Assembly: GCA_005798335.1 (NCBI GenBank)
Contig: SYJV01000162.1
Span: 1 to 44,729 of the forward strand
Origin: Planctomycetaceae bacterium
GTDB taxonomy: Bacteria; Planctomycetota; Planctomycetia; Pirellulales; Pirellulaceae
DNA length: 44,729 bases
Reading direction: 5' to 3'
The notes beneath the pieces are model-generated. The model saw only the letters and a list, made by a program, of their open reading frames with translations, had not been told where the DNA came from and searched no databases. The position numbers and the translations under genes are program-made. This document shows positions 1 to 9,514 of this stretch, piece after piece (within the stretch, counting starts at the first letter, position 1; every line of letters begins with the position of its first letter).

Positions 1-19
1 AATTCGATCATTCTTATGT

Positions 20-139
20 CAAAAAAGATGTGGGGTATAACAAGGCTTCCAGCTTGTCAACCTGTAGCGGAGTTTCGCCATTGCTTGCACAAGATATTGA
101 CAAGCTGGAAGCTTATCCCACGTTCGTTGAACGGTATTG
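20..139 (+). repeat. Palindromic interspersed element, copy A (left window end)
   Basis: The stretch has two inverted arms, with AGCTTGTCAA near 51-60 and TTGACAAGCTGGAAGC at 97-112, around a 36-nt loop (61-96). Its reverse complement matches 44572-44691 at 119 of 120 positions by eye. The core also matches the larger palindrome at 9515-9666, whose loop differs from this one at only 2 of 36 bases. The left arm is degraded relative to the 9.5-kb copy (GGGGTATAACAAGGC instead of GGGATAAGC), so only the inner part of the hairpin pairs well. It encodes nothing recognisable. It is likely a REP- or MITE-like non-autonomous element; no transposase is in the window. Confidence 0.85.
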
Positions 140-829
140 GGGTTAAACGACTTACTCGGCGGAATGTGCATTGGCCGGTTGCATCATTCGAAAAACGGTC
201 CCGGATGCTGGTCAAGTATCAGGTCAGCCGCTCAGTGTACTTGGACGGCACCTTCCTGTGCAATCGGACGCGATGGTTGACAATTGACTTCGATGGCTGC
301 GGCGCAAATAAAAAGGTCAATGTACATAGTGTTTTGTACACAAGTTCGATTGTGTCAAACTGCTGGCCAGTCCACGGTTCCAAGGCAGAGCTGAAGCGAG
401 CTATTAATCGGCACAAAGTGCCTACAGTGGATCTTCATTGGCAGCGTATTTGCTGAATTGGTACATTGAATCTTGGACGACCGCGAGCGAGATTTGGGCG
501 TTCTCTGGCGGCAAAGAATTTCTGGGCGAGTTTCTGCGGATGAGAGTTAGTCAATTCGAAAAACGAAACTAGGGTACGTGCACGCAAGCAAATGTTCGCC
601 GTCCTGAACGAAAGTGGGCATGTTCAAAGGAAAGCTGCGGCGCTGATTGTCGGTGGCGTTATGGGACGCGACAACGCGAAGTTGCCCAGCAGACCAGCTT
701 TGGGTTTTGCTTACGGGGGTTTCCTTGCTGGCGCGAACGGATTACCTTGACGCGACGCGAGTTTGATAGATTCAGTGTGCGCGCGGAAATCTCTTGCGTG
801 CGATGGAAATCATTTGAAAGTTTTTCACG
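140..829. other. Gene-free stretch upstream of the first transporter
   Basis: About 690 nt without a recognisable gene. The short open frames here have no family resemblance, no convincing ribosome binding site and no secretion or membrane signature. The stretch separates palindromic copy A from the first peptide transporter and presumably holds that gene's promoter, but I could not pick out a convincing -35/-10 pair. Confidence 0.5.
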
Positions 830-2452
830 ATGAGCAATGCAACCAAAGCGAGACATCCTTCCGGATTGTACGTGTTGTTTTTCACCGAGATGTGGGAACG
901 ATTCGGCTTTTATTTGATGTTGGGCATTCTCTTCTTGTACATGACTGGTGGCTTGCAAGATGGCGGTCTGGGATTTGACAAATCGAAGGCCAACGACATT
1001 TATGGAACTTATATTGCTTTGGTTTACTTGACGCCATTCATTGGAGGATTGTTGGCGGACCGAATTTTTGGATATCGCAAGACGATTATCTTTGGCGGTG
1101 CCTTGATGGGAGCCGGATACTTGACGCTGGCACTGCCCGGCCAAGGTCCTTTCTATCTGGCGTTGGGATTGATCATCGCCGGCAATGGATTTTTCAAGCC
1201 AAACATCTCTACATTGCTGGGCAATCTCTACAACAAGGACGATTTGAAAGAACTCAAAGACAGCGCCTACAATTTTTTCTACATGGGGATCAATATTGGA
1301 GCATTCGTGTGCAATTTCGTCGCCGCGTACATGCGCAACAACTATGGCTGGGGTTGGGCGTTCGGGGCTGCGGGAGTTGGCATGTTCATTGGCTTGGTGA
1401 TCTTCATCCTGAATACTCGGCACGTAAAGGAGGCGGACATCGTCAAACCTCGCAACGCAGAGGATATGCCTACTGGCAAGATCTTTGCGACGATTTTTAT
1501 TCCTGCGATTGTCTTTGCAGTGATTGGTTGTTTTCTGCCCGGGCTGTTTGGTCAGGACAACTTTCTGGGCTCGATGTCGAACGACGCTTTTATTTTTGCG
1601 TGTATCCCGATCGCGTACTACTATCTCAGCTTGTATCTCCAAGCATCAACCGAGGACAAAAAACCGATCGGTGCTCTGCTGTACATTTTCTCCGTCGTCG
1701 TCATTTTCTGGGCCATTTTTCATCAGAACGGAAATGTGCTGACGGACTGGGCTGAGTCCAATACCGCTCGCGAAGCACCCGCGGCCATGGAGAGCATGCT
1801 CAATGAGTTTGGCTTTGCGGAGACCGTCGATGCCAAACCAACGACCAATGCTGAAGGAAAAGAGGAAGTCAACAAATATCTGTTGAATCTCCCCAAAGAC
1901 CAATGGCCTGCTGAAGGAGCCTCGTTGAGCCTGATCAACACAGAACTATTTCAATCGCTCAACCCGCTGTTTGTCGTCGTTTTCACACCGTTGTTGGTCA
2001 CACTGCTGTTGTCATTGAAAGCCAAAGGACGCGAGCCATCGACGCCTGGAAAAATCGCGTTGGGTTTGTTTATCACTGGATTGTCTACGTTGGTGATGAT
2101 CGCGGCCGTAGGTGTCAGTGGCAATGGTGCCGATAAAGTGTCCGCGATGTGGCTGATCACTACTTACGCAGTGATCACGATTGGCGAATTACTGCTCAGC
2201 CCAATGGGGTTGTCGTTGGTCTCCAAGCTCAGCCCAAGTCGCTTGACGGCTCTGATGATGGGCGGATGGTTCCTGTCGACATCGATCGGCAATAAACTGT
2301 CCGGAGTCCTGGGGCACCTGGGCGCCGAGAGTGATGACAAGAGTCACGTCTTCTGGATCAATTTCGGCGGTGCCATGTTTTCGGCGCTGCTGCTGTTCAT
2401 TTTTGTCAAACGCATTCGAGAAGTTGTTCGCGACAAGACCGGGCACGATTGA
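830..2452 (+). CDS. Proton-dependent oligopeptide transporter (POT family, MFS)
   Basis: An inner-membrane major facilitator that imports di- or tripeptides with protons. The POT signature ExxER lies in the first helix (TEMWERFGFY, Glu20, Glu23, Arg24). It is followed by the conserved loop GGLLADRIFGYRKT and by FFKPNISTLLG. Hydrophobic segments recur along the full 540 residues, consistent with 12-14 helices. A polar insert of about 55 residues (roughly 305-360, rich in Glu, Ala and Asn) sits between helices in the C-terminal half. The start ATG lies just before the conserved helix and has only a weak purine stretch (GAAAG) upstream. The gene is followed 63 nt later by a paralogue in the same direction, so the two probably form a transport pair. 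The family is clear; the exact substrate is not. Confidence 0.93.
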   Translation: MSNATKARHPSGLYVLFFTEMWERFGFYLMLGILFLYMTGGLQDGGLGFDKSKANDIYGTYIALVYLTPFIGGLLADRIFGYRKTIIFGGALMGAGYLTLALPGQGPFYLALGLIIAGNGFFKPNISTLLGNLYNKDDLKELKDSAYNFFYMGINIGAFVCNFVAAYMRNNYGWGWAFGAAGVGMFIGLVIFILNTRHVKEADIVKPRNAEDMPTGKIFATIFIPAIVFAVIGCFLPGLFGQDNFLGSMSNDAFIFACIPIAYYYLSLYLQASTEDKKPIGALLYIFSVVVIFWAIFHQNGNVLTDWAESNTAREAPAAMESMLNEFGFAETVDAKPTTNAEGKEEVNKYLLNLPKDQWPAEGASLSLINTELFQSLNPLFVVVFTPLLVTLLLSLKAKGREPSTPGKIALGLFITGLSTLVMIAAVGVSGNGADKVSAMWLITTYAVITIGELLLSPMGLSLVSKLSPSRLTALMMGGWFLSTSIGNKLSGVLGHLGAESDDKSHVFWINFGGAMFSALLLFIFVKRIREVVRDKTGHD

Positions 2453-2515
2453 CCGGCGGTTGCCGATTCGCGGACAGTCTCCATTGAAACACTCACGAAG
2501 AACCGAGTTTAAGAC

Positions 2516-4024
2516 GTGGTTACCCAATCCAATTTGACTGCACAGCAAGCGTCGGAGCTGGAGAAGATCCAGTCATTCACTGGCGAATACCCGCGACAGC
2601 TTTGGCATTTATTCATGATTGAGATGTGGGAGCGATTCTGCTTCTACGGCATGCGCGGCATGTTGACCGTCTTCATGGCCGAGCAATTGCTGCTGTCGGA
2701 CAAAGACGCGAATCTCCAGTACGGTGCGATTCAGGCGTTCATTTACGCATTCACTTTTATCGGCGGTTTATTTGCGGACAAGATTCTCGGTCTGCGAAAA
2801 TCGTTGGTCTGGGGAGCGATCTTGATGATCGCAGGCGGCTTTCTGATCGCCGCTTCGCCCACGAGAATGTTTTACTGGGGAATCTGCTTTTCCATTGTGG
2901 GCACGGGGTTCTTTAAGCCCAACATTTCTTCAATGGTCGGCCAGCTTTACCAGGAGGGAGATCGCCGCCGCGATGCAGGTTTCAGCTTGTTCTATGCCGG
3001 TATCAATTTGGGAGCGACACTCGGCGGGATCGTCATGACTGCGGTAGGCTTGAGTTACTCGTGGAGTTTGGCTTTCGCGCTCGTGGGCGTCGTCATGCTG
3101 ATCAGCTTGCTGACCTTCAGCTTAACCAAACACACTATGGGACCAATTGGTCTATCACCATTGACCAATTCACCGGTGGAATCAAACAGACGAATCTTGG
3201 AGTGGGCGACATACGCCGGTTCGTTGGCGATCATTCCCTTGATATTAGTGCTCGTGAAAAACACCGCGTACACCGACATGGTCATGTACACCGCTGGTCC
3301 ATTGGCACTGCTATATGTCTTCTATGAAATGACCAAGTACGATTGGGCAGCGGTCAAGCGGTTGTGGGCGGCGATTATTTTCATCGTCTTCTCGGTTTTC
3401 TTTTGGGCCTTTTTTGAACAAAGCGGTGGATCGCTGGCACTGTTCGCGCGAAACAATCTGGAGGGCTCTTTGTTGGGCATGAGCATCGACCCCAACGTAG
3501 TCAACAACAGTGCGAACTCAATATTTGTGATTCTGTTCGCAGCCCCGCTGGGTCTAGTTTGGCTGTGGCTAGCGCGCCGAAAGTTGGAACCTGACTCAGT
3601 GGTCAAATTTGGGTTGGGCTTTTTGATACTCGCTGCGGCATTCTACTTGTTCTATGCGACGATTCACTTTGCCAACGCAAACGGAATGACTTCGTTACAT
3701 GTCTTTACTCTGGCGTATTTGGTGATCACCTTCGCCGAACTATGCCTGTCGCCGATCGGTTTGTCGCTGATGACCAAATTATCGCCGCAGCCGATGCAGG
3801 GCCTGATGATGGGCATGTGGTTTTTGGCCAGCGCCTATGGGCAATACGTAGCCGGGTTGTTGGGCGCCGGGATGAGCGTCGCGAACGAAAACGCTAGCGC
3901 GCTTGAAAAATTGACATCCTATACCAACGGATATCAAACTTTGTCAATGTATGCGTTAGTGCTGGGAATTCTATTGATAGTGATTTCTCCTTTGGTACGC
4001 AAGTTAATGGGCAGCGTACGGTAG
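2516..4024 (+). CDS. Second POT-family peptide transporter, GTG start
   Basis: A paralogue of the preceding gene (502 residues). It carries the POT motif IEMWERFCFYG (Glu36, Glu39, Arg40), the loop FIGGLFADKILGLRKS and FFKPNISSMVGQLYQEG. The C-terminal half has the family-typical segment LCLSPIGLSLMTKLSP. It starts at GTG; the next in-frame ATG lies at the ExxER motif and would cut off the N-terminus, so the GTG is preferred. Compared with the first copy it lacks the long polar insert and is 38 residues shorter. The two proteins are clearly diverged, so they are an old duplication and may have different peptide preferences. The substrate is inferred from the family only. Confidence 0.92.
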   Translation: MVTQSNLTAQQASELEKIQSFTGEYPRQLWHLFMIEMWERFCFYGMRGMLTVFMAEQLLLSDKDANLQYGAIQAFIYAFTFIGGLFADKILGLRKSLVWGAILMIAGGFLIAASPTRMFYWGICFSIVGTGFFKPNISSMVGQLYQEGDRRRDAGFSLFYAGINLGATLGGIVMTAVGLSYSWSLAFALVGVVMLISLLTFSLTKHTMGPIGLSPLTNSPVESNRRILEWATYAGSLAIIPLILVLVKNTAYTDMVMYTAGPLALLYVFYEMTKYDWAAVKRLWAAIIFIVFSVFFWAFFEQSGGSLALFARNNLEGSLLGMSIDPNVVNNSANSIFVILFAAPLGLVWLWLARRKLEPDSVVKFGLGFLILAAAFYLFYATIHFANANGMTSLHVFTLAYLVITFAELCLSPIGLSLMTKLSPQPMQGLMMGMWFLASAYGQYVAGLLGAGMSVANENASALEKLTSYTNGYQTLSMYALVLGILLIVISPLVRKLMGSVR

Positions 4025-4048
4025 ACGAACTGCCAGTTGTTCGACCAA

Positions 4049-4833
4049 TTAAGGGTCCAGCATTAATTCGTCCAAAAAGAATTCGTCGAACTCCGGCCAA
4101 TCGTCAACAATTGGTGGAGTGCCAGGCGCTGGCTGGAGAATGCTCTCCTCAATCACAGGGAAATTTGGCCCAACATCAATCTCCAAATGCGAGAAAATGC
4201 CATCGATATCGGTTGAATCCAACCGTTCATCAAACACCGCATCCGCAAACTGCACGGAAATACCGCTGAACGCATCTAGTTTTTTGCCACCCGATGTCAC
4301 GCTGCTTGCGCCAAGCAACGCAGCAGGTTGGTCGTCGTTCAAGATAACGCCAGCAGCGGTGAGAAGTCTGATAACCGCTCCGGTTGCATTGCTCAGTTGG
4401 ACAAAGAAAGACTCATTGCATTGCCTGTAAACTGCACGCTACGCCCCTGAGCGTTCAAGCTTGAGAGCAACAATTGCAACTGTTCGTCGAGTTCTAGCGT
4501 AAAATCACCGTTGACCGTTTCTTTGACCGTTTGGCTGGCCATCGAACCGGCGACGAATTTTACGGTGCCGCCGGTTACTGCCACATAATCGTTGTCGGCA
4601 AGCGTGGCCGGATTGGTCAGTCCGTCCGACGTATTGGCCGTCAATGAAACGTCGGCGTCTGCCAGTTTGTCGATCGAGACCGAAAACACCAAGCTGGCCG
4701 TGCCGCTGTTGGACTCCAGCACCATCGGGTTGTTGATCGAGATTGTGGCCGAGTCGTCATTGGCGATCGTCAGTGTTGCGGCGGGCTGGATCAAACTTAC
4801 ATTGCCATTACCGCTCGGATTGATCAACTGCAT
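4049..4833 (-). pseudogene. Remnant of a Calx-beta repeat surface protein, N-truncated and frameshifted
   Basis: Two minus-strand frames belong together. The first (4833 down to 4393) encodes Calx-beta-type sequence: PAATLTIANDDSATISI, then YVAVTGGTVKF, then LELDEQLQLLLSSLN. The second, in another frame, reads ESFFVQLSNATGA, then GVILNDDQPAALLGA, and ends in an acidic tail FDEFFLDELMLDP. Near 4400-4440 the first frame stops just where the second picks up at the ESFFVQLSN strand. The break therefore looks like an internal deletion joining two repeat units out of frame, not a single-base slip. The 5' end is also cut: the first frame begins mid-domain, directly after the in-frame TAG of the DUF4058 gene. 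Intact Calx-beta proteins are large and extracellular. This one is probably dead, although the 146-residue first part could still be translated from ATG 4833. Confidence 0.72.
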
Positions 4834-4842
4834 ATCCTTGGA

Positions 4843-5595
4843 CTAATTCGAAGTCTCTAGTTCACGGCGCCAGCGTTCGGGGACACCTTCGAAAGCGGCT
4901 TGATAGGTTGCTTCGAAAGGGACCATGACGTGTCCCGGTGGCCGCAAGAATAGCGGCATATCCGGGAGCGATTTTCCAACAGCGAACGGCTCGATGAAGG
5001 CTTGCCGTTCAAGTCCTCCCGTATACGCTACGATGGTGAATGGTTCGTCGGGCGGCAAGACGAACTGCTCCTCCTCACCGATTTCATCCCAAATCGCACC
5101 GTGAATACCTTGAGGATCGCGACTGCTCGGCGGGAAAACGTCAACGATCAGCAGGTGAATGCCTGCCCTGAGCAGTTCGTGCGTTTTATCGACAAACGAT
5201 CGTATCGCGTGGCGACTTGCCTTGTTCCCTGGCGAGACAATTTCGATTATCGCCACGACGTCATCGCCACTTCGATGACGTATCACCACACGACTGCGTT
5301 TGTCAGCGTAAATCTCGATCTCGGATTTCGCCATGAAGCGAGTTCTTGGCAAAGCAGTTGCCAGCCCGCCACCTGTTTGCGAGCGAATTCCATTACCGTC
5401 GTCTTCGTCTGGTAAATGAACATTGCCAAGCGTCAGCACATCCGGCCCCAGCCCGCCAGCAATTTGCTCTGCCATCGCATAGTATTCTCGCGGAAGCAGA
5501 CTGGAATTGAGAGTTCGGCTTATGCACGTAATCCACTCGTGATGAAAATGGTGAAACGTGCCAGCGATAACGCGGGTCCAATCGTGAACTGGCAT
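4843..5595 (-). CDS. DUF4058 family protein
   Basis: A 250-residue protein matching the DUF4058 family by its opening MPVHDWTRVIAGTFHHFHH, the following LLPREYYAMAEQ, the core EIYADKRSRVVIRHR...VVAIIEIVSPGNK, and the end ERWRRELE. This family is frequent in Planctomycetota and Cyanobacteria and has no established function; the IEIVSPGNK stretch recalls nuclease-like folds, which is inference only. The protein has no signal peptide or membrane helix, so it should be cytoplasmic. A good ribosome site (complement of 5602-5607, AAGGAA) lies 6 nt before the ATG. Its stop codon is followed in the same frame by the Calx-beta remnant, so the DUF4058 gene probably replaced the front of that older gene. 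Confidence 0.88.
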   Translation of the reverse strand: MPVHDWTRVIAGTFHHFHHEWITCISRTLNSSLLPREYYAMAEQIAGGLGPDVLTLGNVHLPDEDDGNGIRSQTGGGLATALPRTRFMAKSEIEIYADKRSRVVIRHRSGDDVVAIIEIVSPGNKASRHAIRSFVDKTHELLRAGIHLLIVDVFPPSSRDPQGIHGAIWDEIGEEEQFVLPPDEPFTIVAYTGGLERQAFIEPFAVGKSLPDMPLFLRPPGHVMVPFEATYQAAFEGVPERWRRELETSN

Positions 5596-5706
5596 TTTGA
5601 GTTCCTTCGTGTCAAAACTAGAAAATCAGTATACCACCGACGAAAAAAGTTGTACAACTTTCAAGTTCATGCGGTTGATGCACTACTGCTTCTGAAAATT
5701 TCGTAC

Positions 5707-5766
5707 ATCGATTGGAGTTTCAAAGCGCAACACACTCGACGCCCGAGGCTAGCGCCAACGGCTCAC
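5707..5766. repeat. Half-copy of the palindrome found at 22312-22440
   Basis: The 60 bases match 22381-22440: both begin CATCGATTGG and continue into an arm reading CGACGCCC, G(A/T)GGCTAGCGCCA and CGG(C/T)TCAC. The partner arm that would make a hairpin is not present on the left side, so this is a degraded or half element. It lies between the divergently read ends of the DUF4058 promoter region and the S9 peptidase stop. Confidence 0.75.
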
Positions 5767-5786
5767 TTTCTATCAGCACTATGCGG

Positions 5787-7940
5787 CTACTTGGGTTGGC
5801 AGTATCGGTCGACCCAATCAAAAAATACTCGCGACCAGAGAACGCTGTTTTGGGGTGAGGTTACCCAATGCCCTTCGTTGGGAAAGTAGAGAAAACGACT
5901 GGGAACTCCTTGGACTTGCGCGGCCGTGAACGCTTCCATGCCTTGCGAAAGCGGGACACGAAAGTCCTTTTCACCGTGGATCACCAGCAACGGCGTCTTC
6001 CAGTTGCCTGCAAAGCGATGCGGTGAAAATCGGTCGTAAGCGCTTTGTATTTCGGTGTTCTTCCAGAATGGACCTCCCATGTCCCAATTGACGAAGAACA
6101 ATTCTTCGGTCGAGCCGTACATAGATTCGAGGTTGTAGACGCCGCAATGGGAAATCATTGCGCAAAATCGGTCCGCGTGATTGCCCATCAGCCAATACAC
6201 TGTGTAGCCTCCAAAACTGGCGCCAACTGCCGCGACGCGGCGACGATCGATTGTGGGATCTGCCATCATCGCATCCGTTGACGCTAAAATATCGCGCATG
6301 GCTTGCCCACCCCAGTCACCGCTGATCTGATCGTTCCAGGCCTGGCCAAAACCGGGCAAGCCTCGGCGATTAACGGCTAGTACAACGTAGCCGCGCGCTG
6401 CCATCAAATGAAAATTCCAACGATAGGAAAACCACTGGCCAATCTGACTCTGTGGTCCGCCTTGGCAATAGGTCAGCATTGGCCACTGCCGATCCGACTT
6501 GGCGTCATAACCAGGAGGAAAAACCACCCAGTTATGAACCTGTTTGCCATCGCTCGCTTGAAACCAGCGCTGTTCGATGCGCGGCAGTTCGAGCGACTGA
6601 TAGATCGTGCCATTCTCGTCGGTCAATGTCGTCACTGTACCGGTCGTGGTATCGACCAGCGCCAATTCCACCGGACGCAGCATGTTCTGCTGCGTGACTA
6701 GTAAACTTGTCGTGCCAGGAATAGCGCCGACTAGACCAAAGTCGAATTGGCCGCTGGTCAGTTGTCGCACTCGCCCCGTGTGCGCGTCGACTTCGAATAC
6801 CTGAGTCGTGCCCAGGGTCTCACTCTGAAAGAACAGCTTATTGGAATCATTTCCCCACTCGACATGATGCGCCGACTGCTCCAGTGAGCTGGTCACTTCG
6901 GAAACGCGCTTGGTTGCGCGATCGTACAGCATGACCCGATTGCGGTCCGCTTCGAATCCAGGTCGAGCCATCGAATCGAAAGCGATCGTACGACCGTCGT
7001 TCGAGTACTTTGGTTCGCGATCATAGCCGACCATTCCCGGCGTGATGTTTTCGAGTGGTCCACCGTCGGAGTTGGCCAGATAGATACCGCTGTCGGTGCT
7101 TTCGGCCGAATTGTTAACCAGCTTCAGAGTCAACGCAACTTCGCGTCCGTCGGGTGAAAAATCGAACTGTTCGGCGCCGCCAAACGGTGGTAGCGGGCAA
7201 TCTGTTTTCAGCGACCGCATCAAATCGACCGGCGGCATCAATTTTCCGTCACTACCAAACTTGGCGACGTGGACATGGCTGTACGCGTAGTCGTGCCACG
7301 CGTTCCAATGTCGGTACATCAAGCCATCTATGATGCGCGCGTCGGCTTTGGGAAGATCGGTATACAACTCGTTGACGTTCGAGTCCATTTTCACGTCGAC
7401 GGTAAACGCCAATCGTTGGCCATCGTTTGACACTTTGAGGTTGGATATGCCCTCAGGGATGCTGGTCAACTGCACTGGCTCGCCACCAGCCGGGTTCACC
7501 ATCCACGCTTGGGGAGTTGGTTTCTCGCCGGCAGTTGGACCGATGTAGAGCAATCGTTTTCCCTCGGGCCGCTCGATCCAATTCACCGAGCCCAGCCCCT
7601 TAACTTCAGCGACAAGCACTTTCGCAGAAACACTCAATCGCGCGGTCCCAAAGCCAGCACTAGTCGCGCCGGCAGCGTCTTTTTGCGGACCGAGTTCTGC
7701 GGGCATCTCAACCACCAACAGATCTGATTTCCCTGCGTTGGCCTGGAGGTCATACCTAGTGACAACGTACGCGACGAGCTTGCCATCGGGTGAAATAGCG
7801 GCTTCGCCGATCCTGGAAAGTTTCCACAATAATTCAGGCGTCATGCGCTGGGCCGCTACGCAACGAAACGGCGACAAACTCCCGATAAGCATCACCGCGA
7901 TCAATGCCAAACTTTGTGTGGTTTTCATAGCCATAGTCAT
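5787..7940 (-). CDS. Secreted S9-family prolyl oligopeptidase-type peptidase
   Basis: A 717-residue serine peptidase with an N-terminal signal peptide (hydrophobic core LALIAVMLIGSL), a long beta-propeller region built of PD40/WD40-like units (about 40-440, with repeats such as ISPDGKLVAY, FSPDGREVALT and YSNDGRTIAFDS), and a C-terminal alpha/beta-hydrolase domain. The nucleophile motif is GASFGGY with Ser575. The other triad members are Asp659 in VIHGEKDFRV and His691 in PNEGHWV. This layout fits the dipeptidyl/acylaminoacyl peptidase group. The protein should be exported and cleave short peptides, which the two POT transporters nearby could then import (inference). ATGs at codons 1, 3 and 5 are all possible starts. 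The gene lies 50 nt downstream of the ceramidase-like gene on the same strand, so they may be co-transcribed. Confidence 0.93.
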   Translation of the reverse strand: MTMAMKTTQSLALIAVMLIGSLSPFRCVAAQRMTPELLWKLSRIGEAAISPDGKLVAYVVTRYDLQANAGKSDLLVVEMPAELGPQKDAAGATSAGFGTARLSVSAKVLVAEVKGLGSVNWIERPEGKRLLYIGPTAGEKPTPQAWMVNPAGGEPVQLTSIPEGISNLKVSNDGQRLAFTVDVKMDSNVNELYTDLPKADARIIDGLMYRHWNAWHDYAYSHVHVAKFGSDGKLMPPVDLMRSLKTDCPLPPFGGAEQFDFSPDGREVALTLKLVNNSAESTDSGIYLANSDGGPLENITPGMVGYDREPKYSNDGRTIAFDSMARPGFEADRNRVMLYDRATKRVSEVTSSLEQSAHHVEWGNDSNKLFFQSETLGTTQVFEVDAHTGRVRQLTSGQFDFGLVGAIPGTTSLLVTQQNMLRPVELALVDTTTGTVTTLTDENGTIYQSLELPRIEQRWFQASDGKQVHNWVVFPPGYDAKSDRQWPMLTYCQGGPQSQIGQWFSYRWNFHLMAARGYVVLAVNRRGLPGFGQAWNDQISGDWGGQAMRDILASTDAMMADPTIDRRRVAAVGASFGGYTVYWLMGNHADRFCAMISHCGVYNLESMYGSTEELFFVNWDMGGPFWKNTEIQSAYDRFSPHRFAGNWKTPLLVIHGEKDFRVPLSQGMEAFTAAQVQGVPSRFLYFPNEGHWVTSPQNSVLWSRVFFDWVDRYCQPK

Positions 7941-7990
7941 CTAATTTTTTTCGATGTAATTTTGGGAACGAATCTCTGTCGGCTGTCCAA

Positions 7991-9403
7991 TTATCGAGCA
8001 AGCTGCTGCTTGACGGCGCCGAGGATTTTCTCTTCGAGTCCAGGTGCGAATCGAGTGGGTTGATCGTAGTAGATCATGGCGCTACCCCCTTCGTAACCGC
8101 CTTCGCTGAGTACGCGTTCGCTGGGAATATAGCACGGCGCAGCATTGCTGTAGGCGTTCACCCAAATACTTGCTCGAGGTATTTCACTCTTTAGCCGCTT
8201 GGCATAATCCACGACAACTTCGCCGGCCAAGAATACCATGCAAAGCGAATCGCCAAATTGCCAAGTTTGAATCGGATAGTCGATTTTTGTGCGCAGTTTC
8301 TCACCGCGATCAAGTTTGCTGAGCTGCACTCGAGCATGATAGCCGATTGCGGAATCGAGTTTGGATTTCTGCTCCAGTTCCTGGCGTGACGGTAGTTCGG
8401 CCAAATCCAAATCGATGCGCGAATACTGGACGTTGATTTTACCGGATACGGTTTGCAACGGACCATCGGCTAGGCGTTTTACTTCGCAAGCAATCTCGAG
8501 GCCTTGCTGCGAGGCGATATCGAATCGATCGCCCTGCACACCGAGCAACGGATTCTGGTCAGCGCCACAGCCGATCGACACCATCGCGAGCGACCCGGGA
8601 AAAATCCGTTCGATGTGCTCCTGAGCATATCCGGCCCAATCGCCGCCGATTAGGCTCTCAGACAAAGTCACGCAGTGGCACGCGTAATTGACTAGAATCG
8701 ATCTCGGTTGGCCATTGAGATCACGCACCACTAGCATTGGCAATTCGTGATCGATCGGTCCAGTTGCCGATCTACGGTTCTTGGCAAAGGTGACTTTGCC
8801 TACTCCGAACATCATCGTTGCGGGCTTGCGGTCATCGAGAGCTGCCAGTCCCACTTCCACCAGCTTGTCCGTAAAGAACTGGGTATAGCGGTCGATATGT
8901 GCCTGGTCCGCCGGTGGAATCTGAGCACCAAAAATATTGGGGGCACAGCCGTTGATCATCGGAGCCGTATGCGTGTGCGACGCTGCGATGGCAAGCCGCT
9001 CCTGGCGCAGCTTTGATGACTGGCCGATTCGACGAGCCACCTCATGAGTGATTTCATCCGGAACACCTAGGTTGTCGACGGTGATCAGGACCAACGGCCC
9101 TTCGGTGTCATCTCCGATTGCCAACGCTTTGGCCCAGATGCGCTGTCGAACACCTCTCGACTCTTCCTTGCGAACCAAGAACCCATTCATCCTGACTGGG
9201 TAATCGGGAGTAATGTCCACGCGCGCCGACCCAACTTGATATTGACTCTCCGCGGCCCCAACCGGCAGAGCAACCGCTTGGCAACTTGCCACAATTGCTA
9301 TCACCGAGCACCAGAAGACATCGCGTAGTTGTCCTTCGTCCGCGTGTGTCGTATTGATACTGAAGCTTTGCAAACGTACCGCTCTTAGAATCCAAGCCAG
9401 CAT
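7991..9403 (-). CDS. Secreted neutral/alkaline ceramidase-like hydrolase
   Basis: A 470-residue protein resembling the N-terminal catalytic domain of neutral/alkaline non-lysosomal ceramidases: QVGSARVDITPDYPV at the start, then IAASHTHTAP, VNYACHCVTL, GGDWAGYAQEHIER and IGCGADQNP. The His and Asp residues in these motifs are the expected zinc-binding and active-site positions. The C-terminal immunoglobulin-like domain of full-length ceramidases is missing, as in many planctomycete members annotated only as ceramidase-like. An export signal (VFWCSVIAIVASCQAVALP) is visible, but about 28 residues precede it and there is no clear ribosome site at the ATG, so the true start is uncertain. The natural substrate is not known; ceramide is a family inference. 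Confidence 0.85.
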   Translation of the reverse strand: MLAWILRAVRLQSFSINTTHADEGQLRDVFWCSVIAIVASCQAVALPVGAAESQYQVGSARVDITPDYPVRMNGFLVRKEESRGVRQRIWAKALAIGDDTEGPLVLITVDNLGVPDEITHEVARRIGQSSKLRQERLAIAASHTHTAPMINGCAPNIFGAQIPPADQAHIDRYTQFFTDKLVEVGLAALDDRKPATMMFGVGKVTFAKNRRSATGPIDHELPMLVVRDLNGQPRSILVNYACHCVTLSESLIGGDWAGYAQEHIERIFPGSLAMVSIGCGADQNPLLGVQGDRFDIASQQGLEIACEVKRLADGPLQTVSGKINVQYSRIDLDLAELPSRQELEQKSKLDSAIGYHARVQLSKLDRGEKLRTKIDYPIQTWQFGDSLCMVFLAGEVVVDYAKRLKSEIPRASIWVNAYSNAAPCYIPSERVLSEGGYEGGSAMIYYDQPTRFAPGLEEKILGAVKQQLAR

Positions 9404-9514
9404 AGACGTGCTCGCATTTTAGTTCAGTGAGACTGGGCGAAATAGTACGACTTTACTAGCGAGATTATTGTGTCCGCTGTGGCTCCCAACAAGCATATGA
9501 CCCGCAAGTGGCGT

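Noticed and set aside
659-1642. 327-codon minus-strand frame antisense to the first POT transporter
   Set aside because: It lies fully opposite a clear transporter with intact motifs; its composition (Arg, Gln, His-rich) is typical of a shadow frame.
5416-5889. Plus-strand frame of 157 codons over the DUF4058 promoter and S9 peptidase end
   Set aside because: It is antisense to two good genes at its ends and crosses the half-palindrome; the peptide has no recognisable feature.
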